Source: Streptomyces sp. NRRL F-6131
GTDB lineage: Bacteria; Actinomycetota; Actinomycetes; Streptomycetales; Streptomycetaceae
Length of the DNA: 28,056 nucleotides
NCBI GenBank assembly: GCA_000719695.1
Contig: JOHN01000084.1
Location: 1-28,056, forward strand
Direction: 5' to 3'
The position numbers and the translations under genes were made by a program. Shown in pieces: positions 1 to 7,400 of the stretch (position 1 is its first letter; the number at the start of each line of letters is the position of its first letter). Under the pieces are notes generated by a model, which did not search any database, was not told the DNA's origin, and saw nothing but the letters and a program-made list of their open reading frames with translations.

Positions 1-36
1 GGGTCGGGGTCCGGGGCGGGGTCGGGGTCCGGGGCG
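1..36. repeat. G-rich 18-bp tandem repeat, two copies
   Basis: Two perfect copies of an 18-bp unit beginning GGGTCGGGG lie at the window edge, just upstream of the mug start. The array may continue to the left. It contains several runs of G and could form a G-quadruplex. It resembles, but is not identical to, the G-rich array on the other side of mug at 22277-22380. Confidence 0.8.
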
Positions 37-49
37 GCAGACTGGACCC

Positions 50-667
50 GTGACCGAGAAGCCGACCACGGGCCCCGCAGCGGCCCCGGTGTTCAAGCCG
101 ACCGCCGAACAACTGCTCGCCGCCCGCGACACCACCATCGAGGACGTCATCGCCCCCGGCCTGCGCGTGCTGTTCTGCGGCATCAACCCCGGGCTGTGGT
201 CCGGCGCCACCGGCCACCACTTCGCCCGCCCGGGCAATAGGTTCTGGCCCGCGCTGCACCGCTCCGGCTTCACGCCCCGGCAGTTCCGCCCGGACGAGCA
301 GCGCCAGCTCCTCGACCTGGGCCTCGGCATCACCAACGTCGCCCCGCGCGCCACCGCCAAGGCCGACGAGCTGACCGCCGAGGAACTGCGCACCGGCGGC
401 GCCGCGCTCACCGAGCGGGTGCTGCGGCTGCGGCCGCGCACGCTGGCGGTGCTCGGCATCGGCGCGTACCGCACCGCCTTCGGCCGGCGGACGGCGTCGA
501 TCGGACGGCAGGAGCAGAGCATCGGCGACACCGCGGTCTGGGTGCTCCCCAACCCCAGCGGGCTCAATGCGCTGTGGACTATACCCAAACTGACGGATGC
601 GTTTCGTGCGTTTCGGCTGGTCACGGGGCTACCCGACGCGTCGTGTGCGGGTGGCTCCGAGGACTAG
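50..667 (+). CDS. mug: G/U mismatch-specific DNA glycosylase with element-encoded C-terminus
   Basis: The 205-aa protein has the MUG/TDG uracil-DNA glycosylase signatures: GINPG at residues 44-48, where the Asn positions the catalytic water in this family, and NPSGLNA at 168-174, which contacts the DNA lesion. The enzyme removes U or other damaged bases opposite G in base-excision repair. The start is the GTG at 50. From about residue 171 the sequence is encoded by the inserted element, not by the native gene. The new tail (LWTIPKLTDAFRAFR, then an acidic tail) keeps the spacing of the displaced native tail (HYTLDALAAEFAGLR, found at 22183 onward), so activity is probably retained. The predicted native protein would have been about 193 aa. 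Confidence 0.9.
   Translation: MTEKPTTGPAAAPVFKPTAEQLLAARDTTIEDVIAPGLRVLFCGINPGLWSGATGHHFARPGNRFWPALHRSGFTPRQFRPDEQRQLLDLGLGITNVAPRATAKADELTAEELRTGGAALTERVLRLRPRTLAVLGIGAYRTAFGRRTASIGRQEQSIGDTAVWVLPNPSGLNALWTIPKLTDAFRAFRLVTGLPDASCAGGSED
545..588. other. attL (mug / element junction)
   Basis: Host sequence encoding VLPNP reads into AGCGG (557-561) and then element sequence. The element half contains ACTATACCCAA at 578-588, which is the inverse of TTGGGCATAGT at 22144-22154 by attR, with one mismatch. The dyad axis of the rebuilt attP falls between 560 and 561, so the 2-bp overlap is inferred to be GG. Confidence 0.8.
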
Positions 668-702
668 TCTAGCCGCCTAGTGACCCCCAGGGACGGCTAC
701 GG

Positions 703-1422
703 CTACTCCTGCTTGGCCCGCGCTGCCAGCGCCGGAATCGCCGCGATCTTGTCGGGTGTTAGGTCTTCCCACACCACCCCGCGCGGTCGGCGCGGTTGAG
801 CGCAGCGGATCACCTCGTCAGGGGTGACGATGTAGTCCACGCTGAAATCGTGCTCCGTCTCGGGGATGTCATCCTCGACCACTTGCAGCGCGTGAACGGG
901 GGCGACGATCACCGTCTCCTCGGTCACAAGGCCCGCCTCGATCAACAGCGCAACCTCAAGGTCGGAGTACCCGGCACCCTTGCCGATACGGGCTCCCGAG
1001 CGGTTCACGGCGACACTGCCGCACACCACCACGTCGATAGGTCGCATGGACTCAACCCCGAGCCGGCGGCCGTACTGAGCCGCGCCCTTCTTCTGCGCCG
1101 CCTCCTGCGGGGAGACCGTCAGCGCTTCGGGGTCGAGGGCGAGGAACGGTTCGAGGCTGGCCATCTTCGGCACAGCGACGTAGAGAAACTTGCCGTCCTC
1201 CAGCGCGCGGACACGTACAGGAAGCTGCGCCCAATCCGGGTTGGCCTTGATGGTGGTTGCCCGCTGCCACACGTCCAGTTCGGCCAGACGTTCCGCCGTG
1301 CGCTCGTTGCCGTGGAAGCCGGGAATCTTGCCGTACGAGTCCTCGGGAGCGCCGCCGCCGTCGATGAGGCGACGCCATGCCTTCTCGCGTACCGCCTGCT
1401 TGGCCTGGTCGATGTCGGTCAC
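703..1422 (-). CDS. 5-formyltetrahydrofolate cyclo-ligase family protein
   Basis: The 239-aa product resembles the 5-formyltetrahydrofolate cyclo-ligase (MTHFS) family, which converts 5-formyl-THF to 5,10-methenyl-THF using ATP. Supporting features are the N-terminal helix with REKAWRRL, the central VRALEDGK/FLYVAVPKM strand region, and the late glycine loop RIGKGAGYSDLE, a variant of the family's GxGxGYYD signature. The start is GTG at 1422, 12 bp downstream of the XRE-TPR regulator's stop, so the two form an operon. Streptomyces carry several such proteins outside core folate operons, and the true substrate of this subgroup is uncertain. The gene converges on mug with only a 35-bp gap. Confidence 0.8.
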   Translation of the reverse strand: MTDIDQAKQAVREKAWRRLIDGGGAPEDSYGKIPGFHGNERTAERLAELDVWQRATTIKANPDWAQLPVRVRALEDGKFLYVAVPKMASLEPFLALDPEALTVSPQEAAQKKGAAQYGRRLGVESMRPIDVVVCGSVAVNRSGARIGKGAGYSDLEVALLIEAGLVTEETVIVAPVHALQVVEDDIPETEHDFSVDYIVTPDEVIRCAQPRRPRGVVWEDLTPDKIAAIPALAARAKQE

Positions 1423-1434
1423 GTCGTACCCGTT

Positions 1435-2601
1435 CTAGATTGCTGCCATCAAGGCAAGCAGCCGGTCGTTGATGTCCTGCGCCCACGTTTCGCCGCGCCA
1501 CGGCCGCAGCTCACGCCCTGCCGAGAACGCCAGGTTAAGGCCGCCGCCGCCGCGCGTCAGCTCCACCGCATCAATGGTGCGGTGCATGGTGTCCGCCGCT
1601 TCATCCAGCTTCCCTTGACGGATGAACGCAAGCGTCAGGTTGCCGAGCGCGATGGCCTGACTTTTCTTCTTGGCGGCCAGCGCACGCGTGGTCATACGGA
1701 GGATCGGCTCCGCTCGCTCAGGCAGACCGAGGAACAAGTAACAGGAGCCTGCCAGCCGGTTGAACTCGTTCACCGTGTAGTACGGGGCCGACACGTCGTC
1801 GGCGGTCACGCGGTCGAACTGAGCTTCCGCCTTCTTCAAGGCGTCCTCGCATCCGTTGAGTTCACCGGCCATCGCGTACCCCTCGGCTACGTGAAGCAGG
1901 CTCAACCCAGCGAGCGACGGACTGACGAGTTGGGCAACTTCGGCCGCCTGCTGGGCGAGCTGTCGTCCCTTGCCAGCGTCCTTCTCGCCGTACAGCGCGA
2001 TGAAGCTCTTGCGGAGCACGGCGTACGACTCCACTGATGGATCGCGGACGTGCCGCGCTGCATCCACCGCTTCATCGAGATAGGTAAGGGGTGCTTGGTG
2101 GTCGCGTCTCTGGCTGACGTCCCACACCAGTTGACTCATGAGCGTTGCCGAGTCGGCTTCCACTTCGTAGAGCGCTCGACGCACACGCGGGTTCGTCGCG
2201 TGCTCTCGCAGGAACTTCACCTGCCCGTGGACGTGACCCGCTGGCCCCAAGATCGCCGTCGAGGACGTGTGGTCGTAGGACTCGTCAAGCTGACGCAGCC
2301 GCTCATGGAGATAGGCGACGGCGACCATGTCCGCCGAGCCAGGGTTTTGAAGTACGTAGTTCATGCGTTCGCTCGGCTGCGCTTGAATGACCGTCACGTC
2401 ATCGAGAAGTGCTTGCAGCTCGTCATCCGATACTTGAAGCGCGCGTGCTAACTTCGGTCGGAGCCACGGTTGAGGCTCGGTTTCTGCACTCTCCCAGCGG
2501 CCGACCGTAGAGCGCTCGACGCTCATGTGTTCGGCAAGTCGCTCTTGGCTAAAGCCCATAGCCTTTCGCCGTTGGGCTAGCCGTACCCGCTTCGCCGCCA
2601 T
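1435..2601 (-). CDS. XRE-family helix-turn-helix regulator with TPR-like C-terminus
   Basis: The 388-aa protein starts at ATG 2601 behind a GGAGGGA ribosome-binding site. Residues about 8-65 form a Cro/CI-type HTH (QRRKAMGFSQERLAEHMSV, then WES, then a helix ending in LARALQVSD). The remaining 300 residues are alpha-helical with repeated A/L/Y patterning like tetratricopeptide repeats (for example at 165-215 and 270-350). It is probably a cytoplasmic DNA-binding regulator whose TPR part senses a peptide or partner. It is followed by the cyclo-ligase gene and diverges from the resolvase-like operon at 2821 across a 219-bp gap, which it may control. The ligand is unknown. Confidence 0.85.
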   Translation of the reverse strand: MAAKRVRLAQRRKAMGFSQERLAEHMSVERSTVGRWESAETEPQPWLRPKLARALQVSDDELQALLDDVTVIQAQPSERMNYVLQNPGSADMVAVAYLHERLRQLDESYDHTSSTAILGPAGHVHGQVKFLREHATNPRVRRALYEVEADSATLMSQLVWDVSQRRDHQAPLTYLDEAVDAARHVRDPSVESYAVLRKSFIALYGEKDAGKGRQLAQQAAEVAQLVSPSLAGLSLLHVAEGYAMAGELNGCEDALKKAEAQFDRVTADDVSAPYYTVNEFNRLAGSCYLFLGLPERAEPILRMTTRALAAKKKSQAIALGNLTLAFIRQGKLDEAADTMHRTIDAVELTRGGGGLNLAFSAGRELRPWRGETWAQDINDRLLALMAAI

Positions 2602-2630
2602 CGCTCATCCCTCCGGGGGTAGGGGCGAAC

Positions 2631-2650
2631 ACTCACGATAGCCAGTGAGT
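2631..2650. promoter_or_regulatory. Candidate operator, inverted repeat ACTCAC-N8-GTGAGT
   Basis: A perfect 6-bp inverted repeat with an 8-bp spacer lies 30 bp upstream of the XRE-TPR start, in the divergent gap shared with the resolvase-like operon. The position suits an autoregulatory operator, but no promoter elements could be fixed with confidence. Confidence 0.35.
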
Positions 2651-2820
2651 TGCCATCTGTGCAGGCCAGTTGGGGTGATGCGGCAACAATGCGGCAGTCG
2701 TGCACCCCTTCTGCTGTGGGTTTTCGCAGGTCAGCGGGCTTCTCTGGGTGAGCGCCGGATCGGTGGCGCTGGACGTACGAGCCCGCTGCCGATCCGGACT
2801 CCAGCCCCCAGGAGGACGGA

Positions 2821-3143
2821 TGCGACCCGTGATTTACGGCTACATGCGCTTAGCGGCCACGGAGGAAGAAGGCGACGAAAGCACCCGCGTACGGCGGGAG
2901 TTGGCAACCTACGCTGAGCGAGAAGGCTTCACGCTCGATCAGGTTTTCACCGAGCGTATGGGCGCGAATGAATCCGCGTTTCACGCGATGCTCGACGCCA
3001 TCAAGCGCACCGACGTGAAGAACGTCATTGTTCCTTCGCTCTGGCACTTCGCGCGACTTCCCGGTCTTCAAGACGCAATGCGTCAGCACATTGAACAGGA
3101 GACGGGCGCGCGGCTGTGGGTAATACAGGGGCAGCAGCGATGA
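2821..3143 (+). CDS. Resolvase N-domain-like protein lacking the catalytic serine
   Basis: The 107-aa protein (ATG 2821, with AGGACGG just upstream) has the fold pattern of a serine-resolvase N-terminal domain: an initial YGYMR strand, a long helix (RRELATYAEREGF), then the NVIVPSLWHFAR strand/turn that parallels the family's DRLGR segment. In active resolvases the motif is YxRxS, but here it reads YMRLA, so the nucleophilic serine is replaced by Ala. There is no C-terminal HTH or zinc domain. It is therefore probably not a recombinase. A regulatory or structural role is possible but unproven. A longer in-frame start at 2700 exists but lacks a better ribosome site. The stop overlaps the next start (ATGA, 3140-3143). 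Confidence 0.75.
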
Positions 3144-3481
3144 AGCCTCCCGCCTACGGGTACATGCGCATCTTCTGTGACGTGACGGAAGAGAAAGTCT
3201 TCGCCTTGGAACTCCGCATGAGAGCGTTCGCTGAGGAACGGGGATTTCAACTCGTCACGATGTACCAGGAAGTCGTGAACGGCTCGATCGAAGAGTTCAA
3301 CGAGATGTGCCAGGAGCTAGACAAGACAGAGGTGCACGACGTGATCGTGCCGTCCTTCCGGCACTTCTCCCCTCACAACGTGTTGCAGGGCTCGATGGTC
3401 GAACGCCTCTTGTTCGACCACGACGCCACGGTGCACGCGCTCAACGAGCATCACCCGGCGAAGACTTCACAAGAGGGGTAG
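3140..3481 (+). CDS. Second resolvase N-domain-like protein lacking the catalytic serine
   Basis: The 113-aa paralogue of the preceding gene is translationally coupled to it by an ATGA overlap. It keeps YGYMR at the start, the FAEERGFQLVTMY helix-strand and the HDVIVPSFRHF segment. The position of the nucleophile is again not serine (YMRIF). The shared YGYMR and VIVPS(L/F)xHF motifs point to a tandem duplication followed by divergence. The products may work as a heteromer. The operon continues into the HATPase gene 4 bp downstream. Confidence 0.72.
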   Translation: MKPPAYGYMRIFCDVTEEKVFALELRMRAFAEERGFQLVTMYQEVVNGSIEEFNEMCQELDKTEVHDVIVPSFRHFSPHNVLQGSMVERLLFDHDATVHALNEHHPAKTSQEG

Positions 3482-3485
3482 TGCC

Positions 3486-4043
3486 ATGTCCCGACCCCGG
3501 TTCGTGGATCAGCTCGACTTGGCCGCGACGCTCACGGCCGTCAACGCATCTCGCAACTTCATCGTCATAACGCTGACCAAGTGGGGCGCGGGTCGCATCG
3601 TTGATGACGCCAAGCTCGTCGTCTCCGAGCTGGTAACCAACGCCGTCAAAGCGACCGGGGTGACCGACCCCAACCCGAAGTGGACTGCACTGTCGAAGCT
3701 CAGCCTCATCAACGTGCGCCTGGTCGGCCTCGAAGCGTCCATCGTCATCGAGGTATGGGACTGCGAGCCCAACGAGCCGGTGCTCACCGACGCGGCCGAC
3801 GACGACGAAAGCGGGCGCGGTCTTACCCTCATCGACGCGCTCGCTTTGAAGTGGGGCACCTACCCGTCCCGCGGCGGCAAGGTGGTGTGGGCGGAACTGC
3901 CCGTGCACCCGGTCACTCCCAAGGGCCTTCCGCAGCGCCGTAAGTCGTCCCGTTCTACGCCGAGGCCGGCGGGCGGCGAAGGACGGCCGCCACCAGATCG
4001 CGCACTGCTGCAACGAGTAATCGTCGGGCTTGAACGCCTGTAG
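3486..4043 (+). CDS. RsbW-like ATP-binding (HATPase_c) protein
   Basis: The 185-aa protein has a GHKL ATP-binding fold of the anti-sigma/serine-kinase type common in Streptomyces. The N-box is at 45-55 (VVSELVTNAVKA), the G1-like motif is VWDCEPNEP at about 90-98, and the G2-like motif is ESGRGLTLIDALA at 108-120. The last 45 residues are basic and look disordered. Such proteins phosphorylate anti-anti-sigma factors or bind sigma factors, but no sigma or STAS gene lies nearby, so the partner is unknown. It is third in the operon starting at 2821; GAGGGG just upstream serves as its ribosome site. Confidence 0.82.
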   Translation: MSRPRFVDQLDLAATLTAVNASRNFIVITLTKWGAGRIVDDAKLVVSELVTNAVKATGVTDPNPKWTALSKLSLINVRLVGLEASIVIEVWDCEPNEPVLTDAADDDESGRGLTLIDALALKWGTYPSRGGKVVWAELPVHPVTPKGLPQRRKSSRSTPRPAGGEGRPPPDRALLQRVIVGLERL

Positions 4044-4085
4044 CGGCATCAGGAGTCCCCGTATCTCCCTGACGCAGGAGTGAAG

Positions 4086-4331
4086 ATGGGTACCACGCGG
4101 AAGTTTCGATTTCGGAACTACGAGATCCAGCCCGACCCCCTTGGCGAGACGACGTACGCCGCCGAGTGTGTCTCTGGTGACGAAGAGGATTGCGGAGCGC
4201 AGTCGGGAGACAAGGACGAGACGTCCAAGGTCGTCCAGTGGATTGCCGAACACGCCCGAGACACGGGTCACCAGCGCTACCGGCGAACGGTTGCCGATTA
4301 CGCCACGGCGGAGCCGGGCGAGTGGCAGTGA
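4086..4331 (+). CDS. Small conserved-type protein, function unknown
   Basis: The protein is about 81 aa. ATG 4086 is preferred over the GTG at 4080 because AGGAG (4076-4080) is then correctly spaced. It has two Cys residues (in AECVSGDEEDCGAQSG), then a helix KVVQWIAEHARDTGHQRY. The pattern (a basic beta-rich start, one CxxxxxxC pair, a helix with HxxxTGHxRY) resembles small Streptomyces proteins often found beside HATPase and XRE genes. No function is assigned. It is the last gene before a strong terminator. Confidence 0.65.
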   Translation: MGTTRKFRFRNYEIQPDPLGETTYAAECVSGDEEDCGAQSGDKDETSKVVQWIAEHARDTGHQRYRRTVADYATAEPGEWQ

Positions 4332-4350
4332 ATTAGTTCACCCCCAGAAA

Positions 4351-4393
4351 CGAAGAACACCCCGCGTCCACAACGGACACGGGGTGTTCTTCG
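4351..4393. terminator. Bidirectional terminator between convergent genes
   Basis: A 19-bp stem (CGAAGAACACCCCGCGTCC paired with its inverse, one non-Watson-Crick pair) with a 5-nt loop separates the rightward gene ending at 4331 from the leftward gene ending at 4439. There are only short U-like runs, but the stem is very stable. Confidence 0.85.
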
Positions 4394-4438
4394 TTGTGGT
4401 GCGGGGTGGTGATGCGACCGTTCCTCGGGGAGGTGCGG

Positions 4439-4741
4439 TCAGGTGTTGAGGATGGCTTCACCTTCGGTGGCGAAGGTGTCGAGTTGGTCAGCGAGCTGCG
4501 TCCAGCCCTTCCGCCGGAAGTCGTCCGCGACTTCACGGACTCCGGCGACGCCGGTTTCGGCGGAGGGGTGGTTGCCGCTGCGCGGCTGGAGGGTGAGGCC
4601 GACCAGTTCATTGGTCGTCACCCGTCCTGCCAGAAACGTGCGGACCAGCTCGGTCGCGTCGGCGCGCGGAAGGAACTCGGTCAGTTGACCGGAGCCCTTT
4701 CGAGCTGTCACGAATTCCGCGAATGGATCGGGCTTGGTCAT
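4439..4741 (-). CDS. Hypothetical protein, 100 aa
   Basis: A soluble, helical, mildly acidic protein with no recognised domain. The N-terminus is MTKPDPFAEFVTARKG. The body contains LVRTFLAGRVTTNELVGL and VREVADDFRRKGWTQLADQLDTFA, both amphipathic helices. The start at ATG 4741 has an AAGGGGA ribosome site 6 bp upstream and a good sigma70-type promoter in the AT-rich gap behind it (4785-4812), so it is probably expressed on its own rather than from the upstream membrane-protein gene. Confidence 0.65.
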   Translation of the reverse strand: MTKPDPFAEFVTARKGSGQLTEFLPRADATELVRTFLAGRVTTNELVGLTLQPRSGNHPSAETGVAGVREVADDFRRKGWTQLADQLDTFATEGEAILNT

Positions 4742-4784
4742 GCGATTCCCCTTAATAGATCCTCTTGGCGTTTAGCCGAGGGGT

Positions 4785-4812
4785 ATTATGAAGGATTTCG
4801 CAAATAATGCAA
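4785..4812 (-). promoter_or_regulatory. Promoter of the 100-aa gene (TTGCAT-16-CATAAT)
   Basis: Read on the minus strand, TTGCAT (4812-4807) and CATAAT (4790-4785) are separated by 16 bp, in a conspicuously AT-rich gap of 97 bp. The -10 matches the consensus at 5 of 6 positions. Confidence 0.5.
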
Positions 4813-4838
4813 GCATAAGCAATTCATTTACCGGGCTT

Positions 4839-6137
4839 CTAGCCGAGCACCACCGACATTTGGAACGACAGATAGCCCGCGTTCTGCCCGACAATCCCGT
4901 CTCCGGCATCACCGAGAAGCGCACCGTTGTCATGAATGACGGTGTCTTCCGTACCAGGGAGCGACACCCCTTCCTTCGGGGTGCCGTTGGTGTGCAGCCG
5001 GGCGGAGCCCCGGACGTAAAGCAGCGTTACCGGCCGGGCCGCGACGAAGTTGCAGGAGTCCCAGACCTGTTGCGCATTGTCGGCGGACAGAACGCCGGTG
5101 AACCCAGGGTTGAGCGTGCGTTCATTCGGGAGCGAGAGACGTACCCGTGCGTTCTGGAGCTTGCCCGCCACGTTCGCATCCAGGTTGGGAGCGACGTCAT
5201 TTCCGATGTAGAGCGAGCACTCGTAGGTATGGCCGTCCTTCGCCACCAGCTCGTCACCCCAGGACTGACCATTCTTGGCGGTGTCCTTGCACTGGAGGAA
5301 GTTGCGCTCATCCCCCCAATACGGGTTGTCTGTGATGCTGTTGAACACCGGGAACGAGGCCGGGTGCTTCCAGGTGTACGTCTTCTTCCGCTCCGGCCCC
5401 CAGCCCCGAGAGTTGTCCAACTTCGAGGCGGCCGACCCCTTGATGGTGACGCCGCTTGGGACGGTCGCGCTTACCACCTTGTCCGGCGGTGGGGTGGTGT
5501 CGGGCTTCTTCGAGAGGCTGCCGGTTGCGGCGAGGACGGCAACCCCCGTGACACCGATTACGACGACGGCAGCGACCGCAAGTTCCCTGGCGTACTCACG
5601 GGCAACCGTCGTCGGCTTGGTCTCTCCGGCCAAGGTGGAGCGGAGTGTCTGAAGGAAGCCCGCGTTCTCGGGGTCGGCCGGCGCGGACGGTTGGTCGTCG
5701 GAGTCATCCGGTTCCGCGGCAGCGGCCTGATCGTCCGACTCCTCGACGCCGAGTCCGGCACGCTTAGCGCCGTGCTCCAGGACGAGCTGCGTCAGCTCTC
5801 GGATGCCCTTGTCTTCGTCGCGGTAGAGCGTGCGGAGACTCACCGGGATCAGGGCTGTTCGCCCTGGCACTCGCTCGATAGCTGCTTCCCGTCGCGCCTG
5901 GGCGTTCTTGAGGCGGGGAACATCGACACCAAGGGCGTTGCGAATGGCGAGTGCGTATCTGGCATCACCGAGCCTGCGGGCAAGATCGCTCAGAACCTCG
6001 ACTCCTTCATAGGGGTCGTTGGTGCCGAGCATCTGTCGCAAGATCTGGTGCTGCGGATGGTCGAGCGCTGGAGGAGTGAGGCCGTCACCCTCGCGCAGGC
6101 CATCAAGGCTTGCCGCTATGTCGTCCTGGAAGCCCAC
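4839..6137 (-). CDS. Single-span membrane protein with large extracytoplasmic domain
   Basis: The 432-aa protein starts with GTG at 6137. It has four regions: an N-terminal helical cytoplasmic domain (about 1-127, ending ELTQLVLEHGAKRAG); an acidic Asp/Ala/Pro linker (about 128-160); one transmembrane helix (about 186-208, ELAVAAVVVIGVTGVAVLA); then a Lys/Pro stretch and a predominantly beta extracytoplasmic domain of about 215 residues. The outer domain contains three Cys residues (LQCKD, YECSLY, DSCNF) and motifs such as LPNERTLNPGFTGVL. There is no signal peptide; the topology is type II. The family is not recognised. As it lies among transfer genes, a surface or entry-exclusion role is conceivable, but only as inference. 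Confidence 0.75.
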   Translation of the reverse strand: MGFQDDIAASLDGLREGDGLTPPALDHPQHQILRQMLGTNDPYEGVEVLSDLARRLGDARYALAIRNALGVDVPRLKNAQARREAAIERVPGRTALIPVSLRTLYRDEDKGIRELTQLVLEHGAKRAGLGVEESDDQAAAAEPDDSDDQPSAPADPENAGFLQTLRSTLAGETKPTTVAREYARELAVAAVVVIGVTGVAVLAATGSLSKKPDTTPPPDKVVSATVPSGVTIKGSAASKLDNSRGWGPERKKTYTWKHPASFPVFNSITDNPYWGDERNFLQCKDTAKNGQSWGDELVAKDGHTYECSLYIGNDVAPNLDANVAGKLQNARVRLSLPNERTLNPGFTGVLSADNAQQVWDSCNFVAARPVTLLYVRGSARLHTNGTPKEGVSLPGTEDTVIHDNGALLGDAGDGIVGQNAGYLSFQMSVVLG

Positions 6138-6190
6138 GTTCTAACCCCCTGCGCCCGAGCCCCTATCTGTCCGAGTATGCCCTGCCGTAC

Positions 6191-6237
6191 CACTGTCACC
6201 GCGCTGTCATGGAGAACGTGGCAGCTCAGCGACAGTG
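6191..6237. promoter_or_regulatory. Inverted repeat CACTGTC...GACAGTG in divergent gap
   Basis: Perfect 7-bp arms (6191-6197 and 6231-6237) lie in the 176-bp gap between the leftward membrane-protein gene and the rightward transfer operon. CTGTCA is also repeated directly at 6193 and 6204. This is a candidate operator for a repressor of the transfer operon, based on position and symmetry only. Confidence 0.35.
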
Positions 6238-6313
6238 ACCCGCACTCGCGGCCGGCGCACCTTGAAGGAGCGGAACTAACCGGGGCCGCTCAGACAAGAA
6301 GGAGGCGACGGTC

Positions 6314-6646
6314 ATGGGTGGCGAACTCTCGCTCTTTGGTGGCAGCGACGAACGGCGCGGCGGACTGGCTCCGCGCCAGTCACGTGGTGAGCGTGCCGTG
6401 ATGAGGAAGGCCGAGACCAACCTCGCCGCCCTCGTCACCTCGGGCAGGCACGAGGAAGTGAAGGCCATGCTGCGTAAGCGGCTGACCGAGGACGCCATGC
6501 AGGACGTGACCGACGTGGGCCGCCTGGCTCAGGAGCTGGCGGGCACCGACCAGTTCCTTGCCACCCTGCTTATCCCGATCGTCCAGGAGTACGCCCGCAC
6601 CACGGCCAGAGACATTCGGGACTTCGGCCGGGGCCGGTCCCTCTGA
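6314..6646 (+). CDS. Hypothetical protein, 110 aa, first gene of the transfer operon
   Basis: ATG 6314 follows an excellent AGAAGGAGG ribosome site. The product has a flexible Gly/Arg-rich start (about 1-28) and then helices including LAALVTSGRHEEVKAMLRKR and a hydrophobic helix (QFLATLLIPIVQEYARTTARDIRDF). No domain is recognised. Its stop shares one base with the next ATG (TGATG), indicating translational coupling into the run of small genes that leads to the VirD4-like ATPase. Confidence 0.7.
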   Translation: MGGELSLFGGSDERRGGLAPRQSRGERAVMRKAETNLAALVTSGRHEEVKAMLRKRLTEDAMQDVTDVGRLAQELAGTDQFLATLLIPIVQEYARTTARDIRDFGRGRSL

Positions 6647-6900
6647 TGGACGCCGGAATCAACCAAGCGGGACTGCTCATCTCGCTCGTCGTCCTCTTCC
6701 TTTGCGTACGGGCTCTCTGTACGCCGTCGCGGCCGAAGAAGCGACGGAGCAGCAGGCAGCAGCCGGGCTTGAGCGAGATGGACCTCTACGCGCTGCGCCG
6801 AGCCCGCAAGAACGACGCCATGCGGCAGATGCGATCGGTTGTCCGTGACCACCAGAACCCACGCTCCTCCCGGCGTGACCGAAGGGAATGGCCTTCATGA
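6646..6900 (+). CDS. Small membrane protein, 84 aa
   Basis: One N-terminal transmembrane helix (about 7-24, NQAGLLISLVVLFLCVRAL) is followed by a very basic cytoplasmic tail rich in Arg/Lys (SRPKKRRSSRQQ, RRARKNDAMRQMR, RRDRREW). The topology is N-out, C-in by the positive-inside rule. It is coupled to the genes on both sides (TGATG upstream, ATGA downstream). The basic tail could bind DNA or acidic partners. The family is unknown. Confidence 0.68.
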   Translation: MDAGINQAGLLISLVVLFLCVRALCTPSRPKKRRSSRQQPGLSEMDLYALRRARKNDAMRQMRSVVRDHQNPRSSRRDRREWPS

Positions 6901-7076
6901 ACCAGACCGCGGAACTGTTGGTCGGCCTGTTCTTCGTCTTCGGGCTGCGGGCCCTGAAAGCCCGTCGCTTCTGGTGGCGCACCCGGCAGTGGCAGCCGAG
7001 CGGGAACGCCCGAATCGCCGTCCGCTACGGACGCGGCGGAGCGCAGTGGATCAGGACGTTCTGCATCGCAGGCTGA
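6897..7076 (+). CDS. Small membrane protein, 59 aa
   Basis: The start at ATG 6897 is chosen because it overlaps the preceding stop (ATGA); a start at 6888 is also possible. There is one short hydrophobic helix (TAELLVGLFFVFGLRALKA), then an Arg/Trp-rich tail (RRFWWRTRQW). It resembles the preceding protein in layout. No family is recognised. Confidence 0.55.
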   Translation: MNQTAELLVGLFFVFGLRALKARRFWWRTRQWQPSGNARIAVRYGRGGAQWIRTFCIAG

Positions 7077-7138
7077 CCCCTCAAAGAAGGTCAGCACTTC
7101 GGGGAAGGCAGCTTCGGCCATCGCCACCCCACCAAGGC

Positions 7139-7171
7139 GGAAGGGGACGTGTCGTTGATACGTCCCCTTCC
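7139..7171 (+). terminator. Intra-operon hairpin (attenuator or terminator)
   Basis: A perfect 12-bp stem (GGAAGGGGACGT / ACGTCCCCTTCC) with a 9-nt loop lies in the 150-bp gap between the small membrane genes and the 52-aa gene. No T-run follows, so it may act as an attenuator or mRNA-stability element rather than a full stop. Confidence 0.6.
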
Positions 7172-7226
7172 AACTCCCCGCCGGCCAGGAGCTTAGGTCG
7201 GCGGAATCAACGAGAAGGGGCTCGTC

Positions 7227-7385
7227 GTGAAGAAGGCGCGGAGCTTGCTCCTGACGCTGCTACTCGCTGCGCTGACAATTCGGGTGCTGTGGTGGGCGGT
7301 TTCACCCCTCGTGCCGTACCTCGTCAGTGCCACCGCGATTGTGCTGGTGCTCGGCTTCATCTATTACCGCATGACCCGTTGGTAA
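7227..7385 (+). CDS. Small two-span membrane protein, 52 aa
   Basis: The GTG start at 7227 has GAGAAGGGG 6 bp upstream. The product (MKKARSLLLTLLLAALTIRV... ending YYRMTRW) has two hydrophobic segments separated by WWAVSPLVPY, and basic ends. It finishes 15 bp before the VirD4-like ATPase start, so the two are probably co-translated. A small membrane partner for a coupling ATPase would be functionally sensible, but this is inference. Confidence 0.68.
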   Translation: MKKARSLLLTLLLAALTIRVLWWAVSPLVPYLVSATAIVLVLGFIYYRMTRW

Positions 7386-7400
7386 GGGGGAGGAATCAAC

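Noticed and set aside
4788..6401. Plus-strand 537-aa ORF
   Set aside because: It is the antisense of the membrane-protein gene, has no domain or ribosome site, and the minus-strand frame has a proper transmembrane helix and coherent domain layout.
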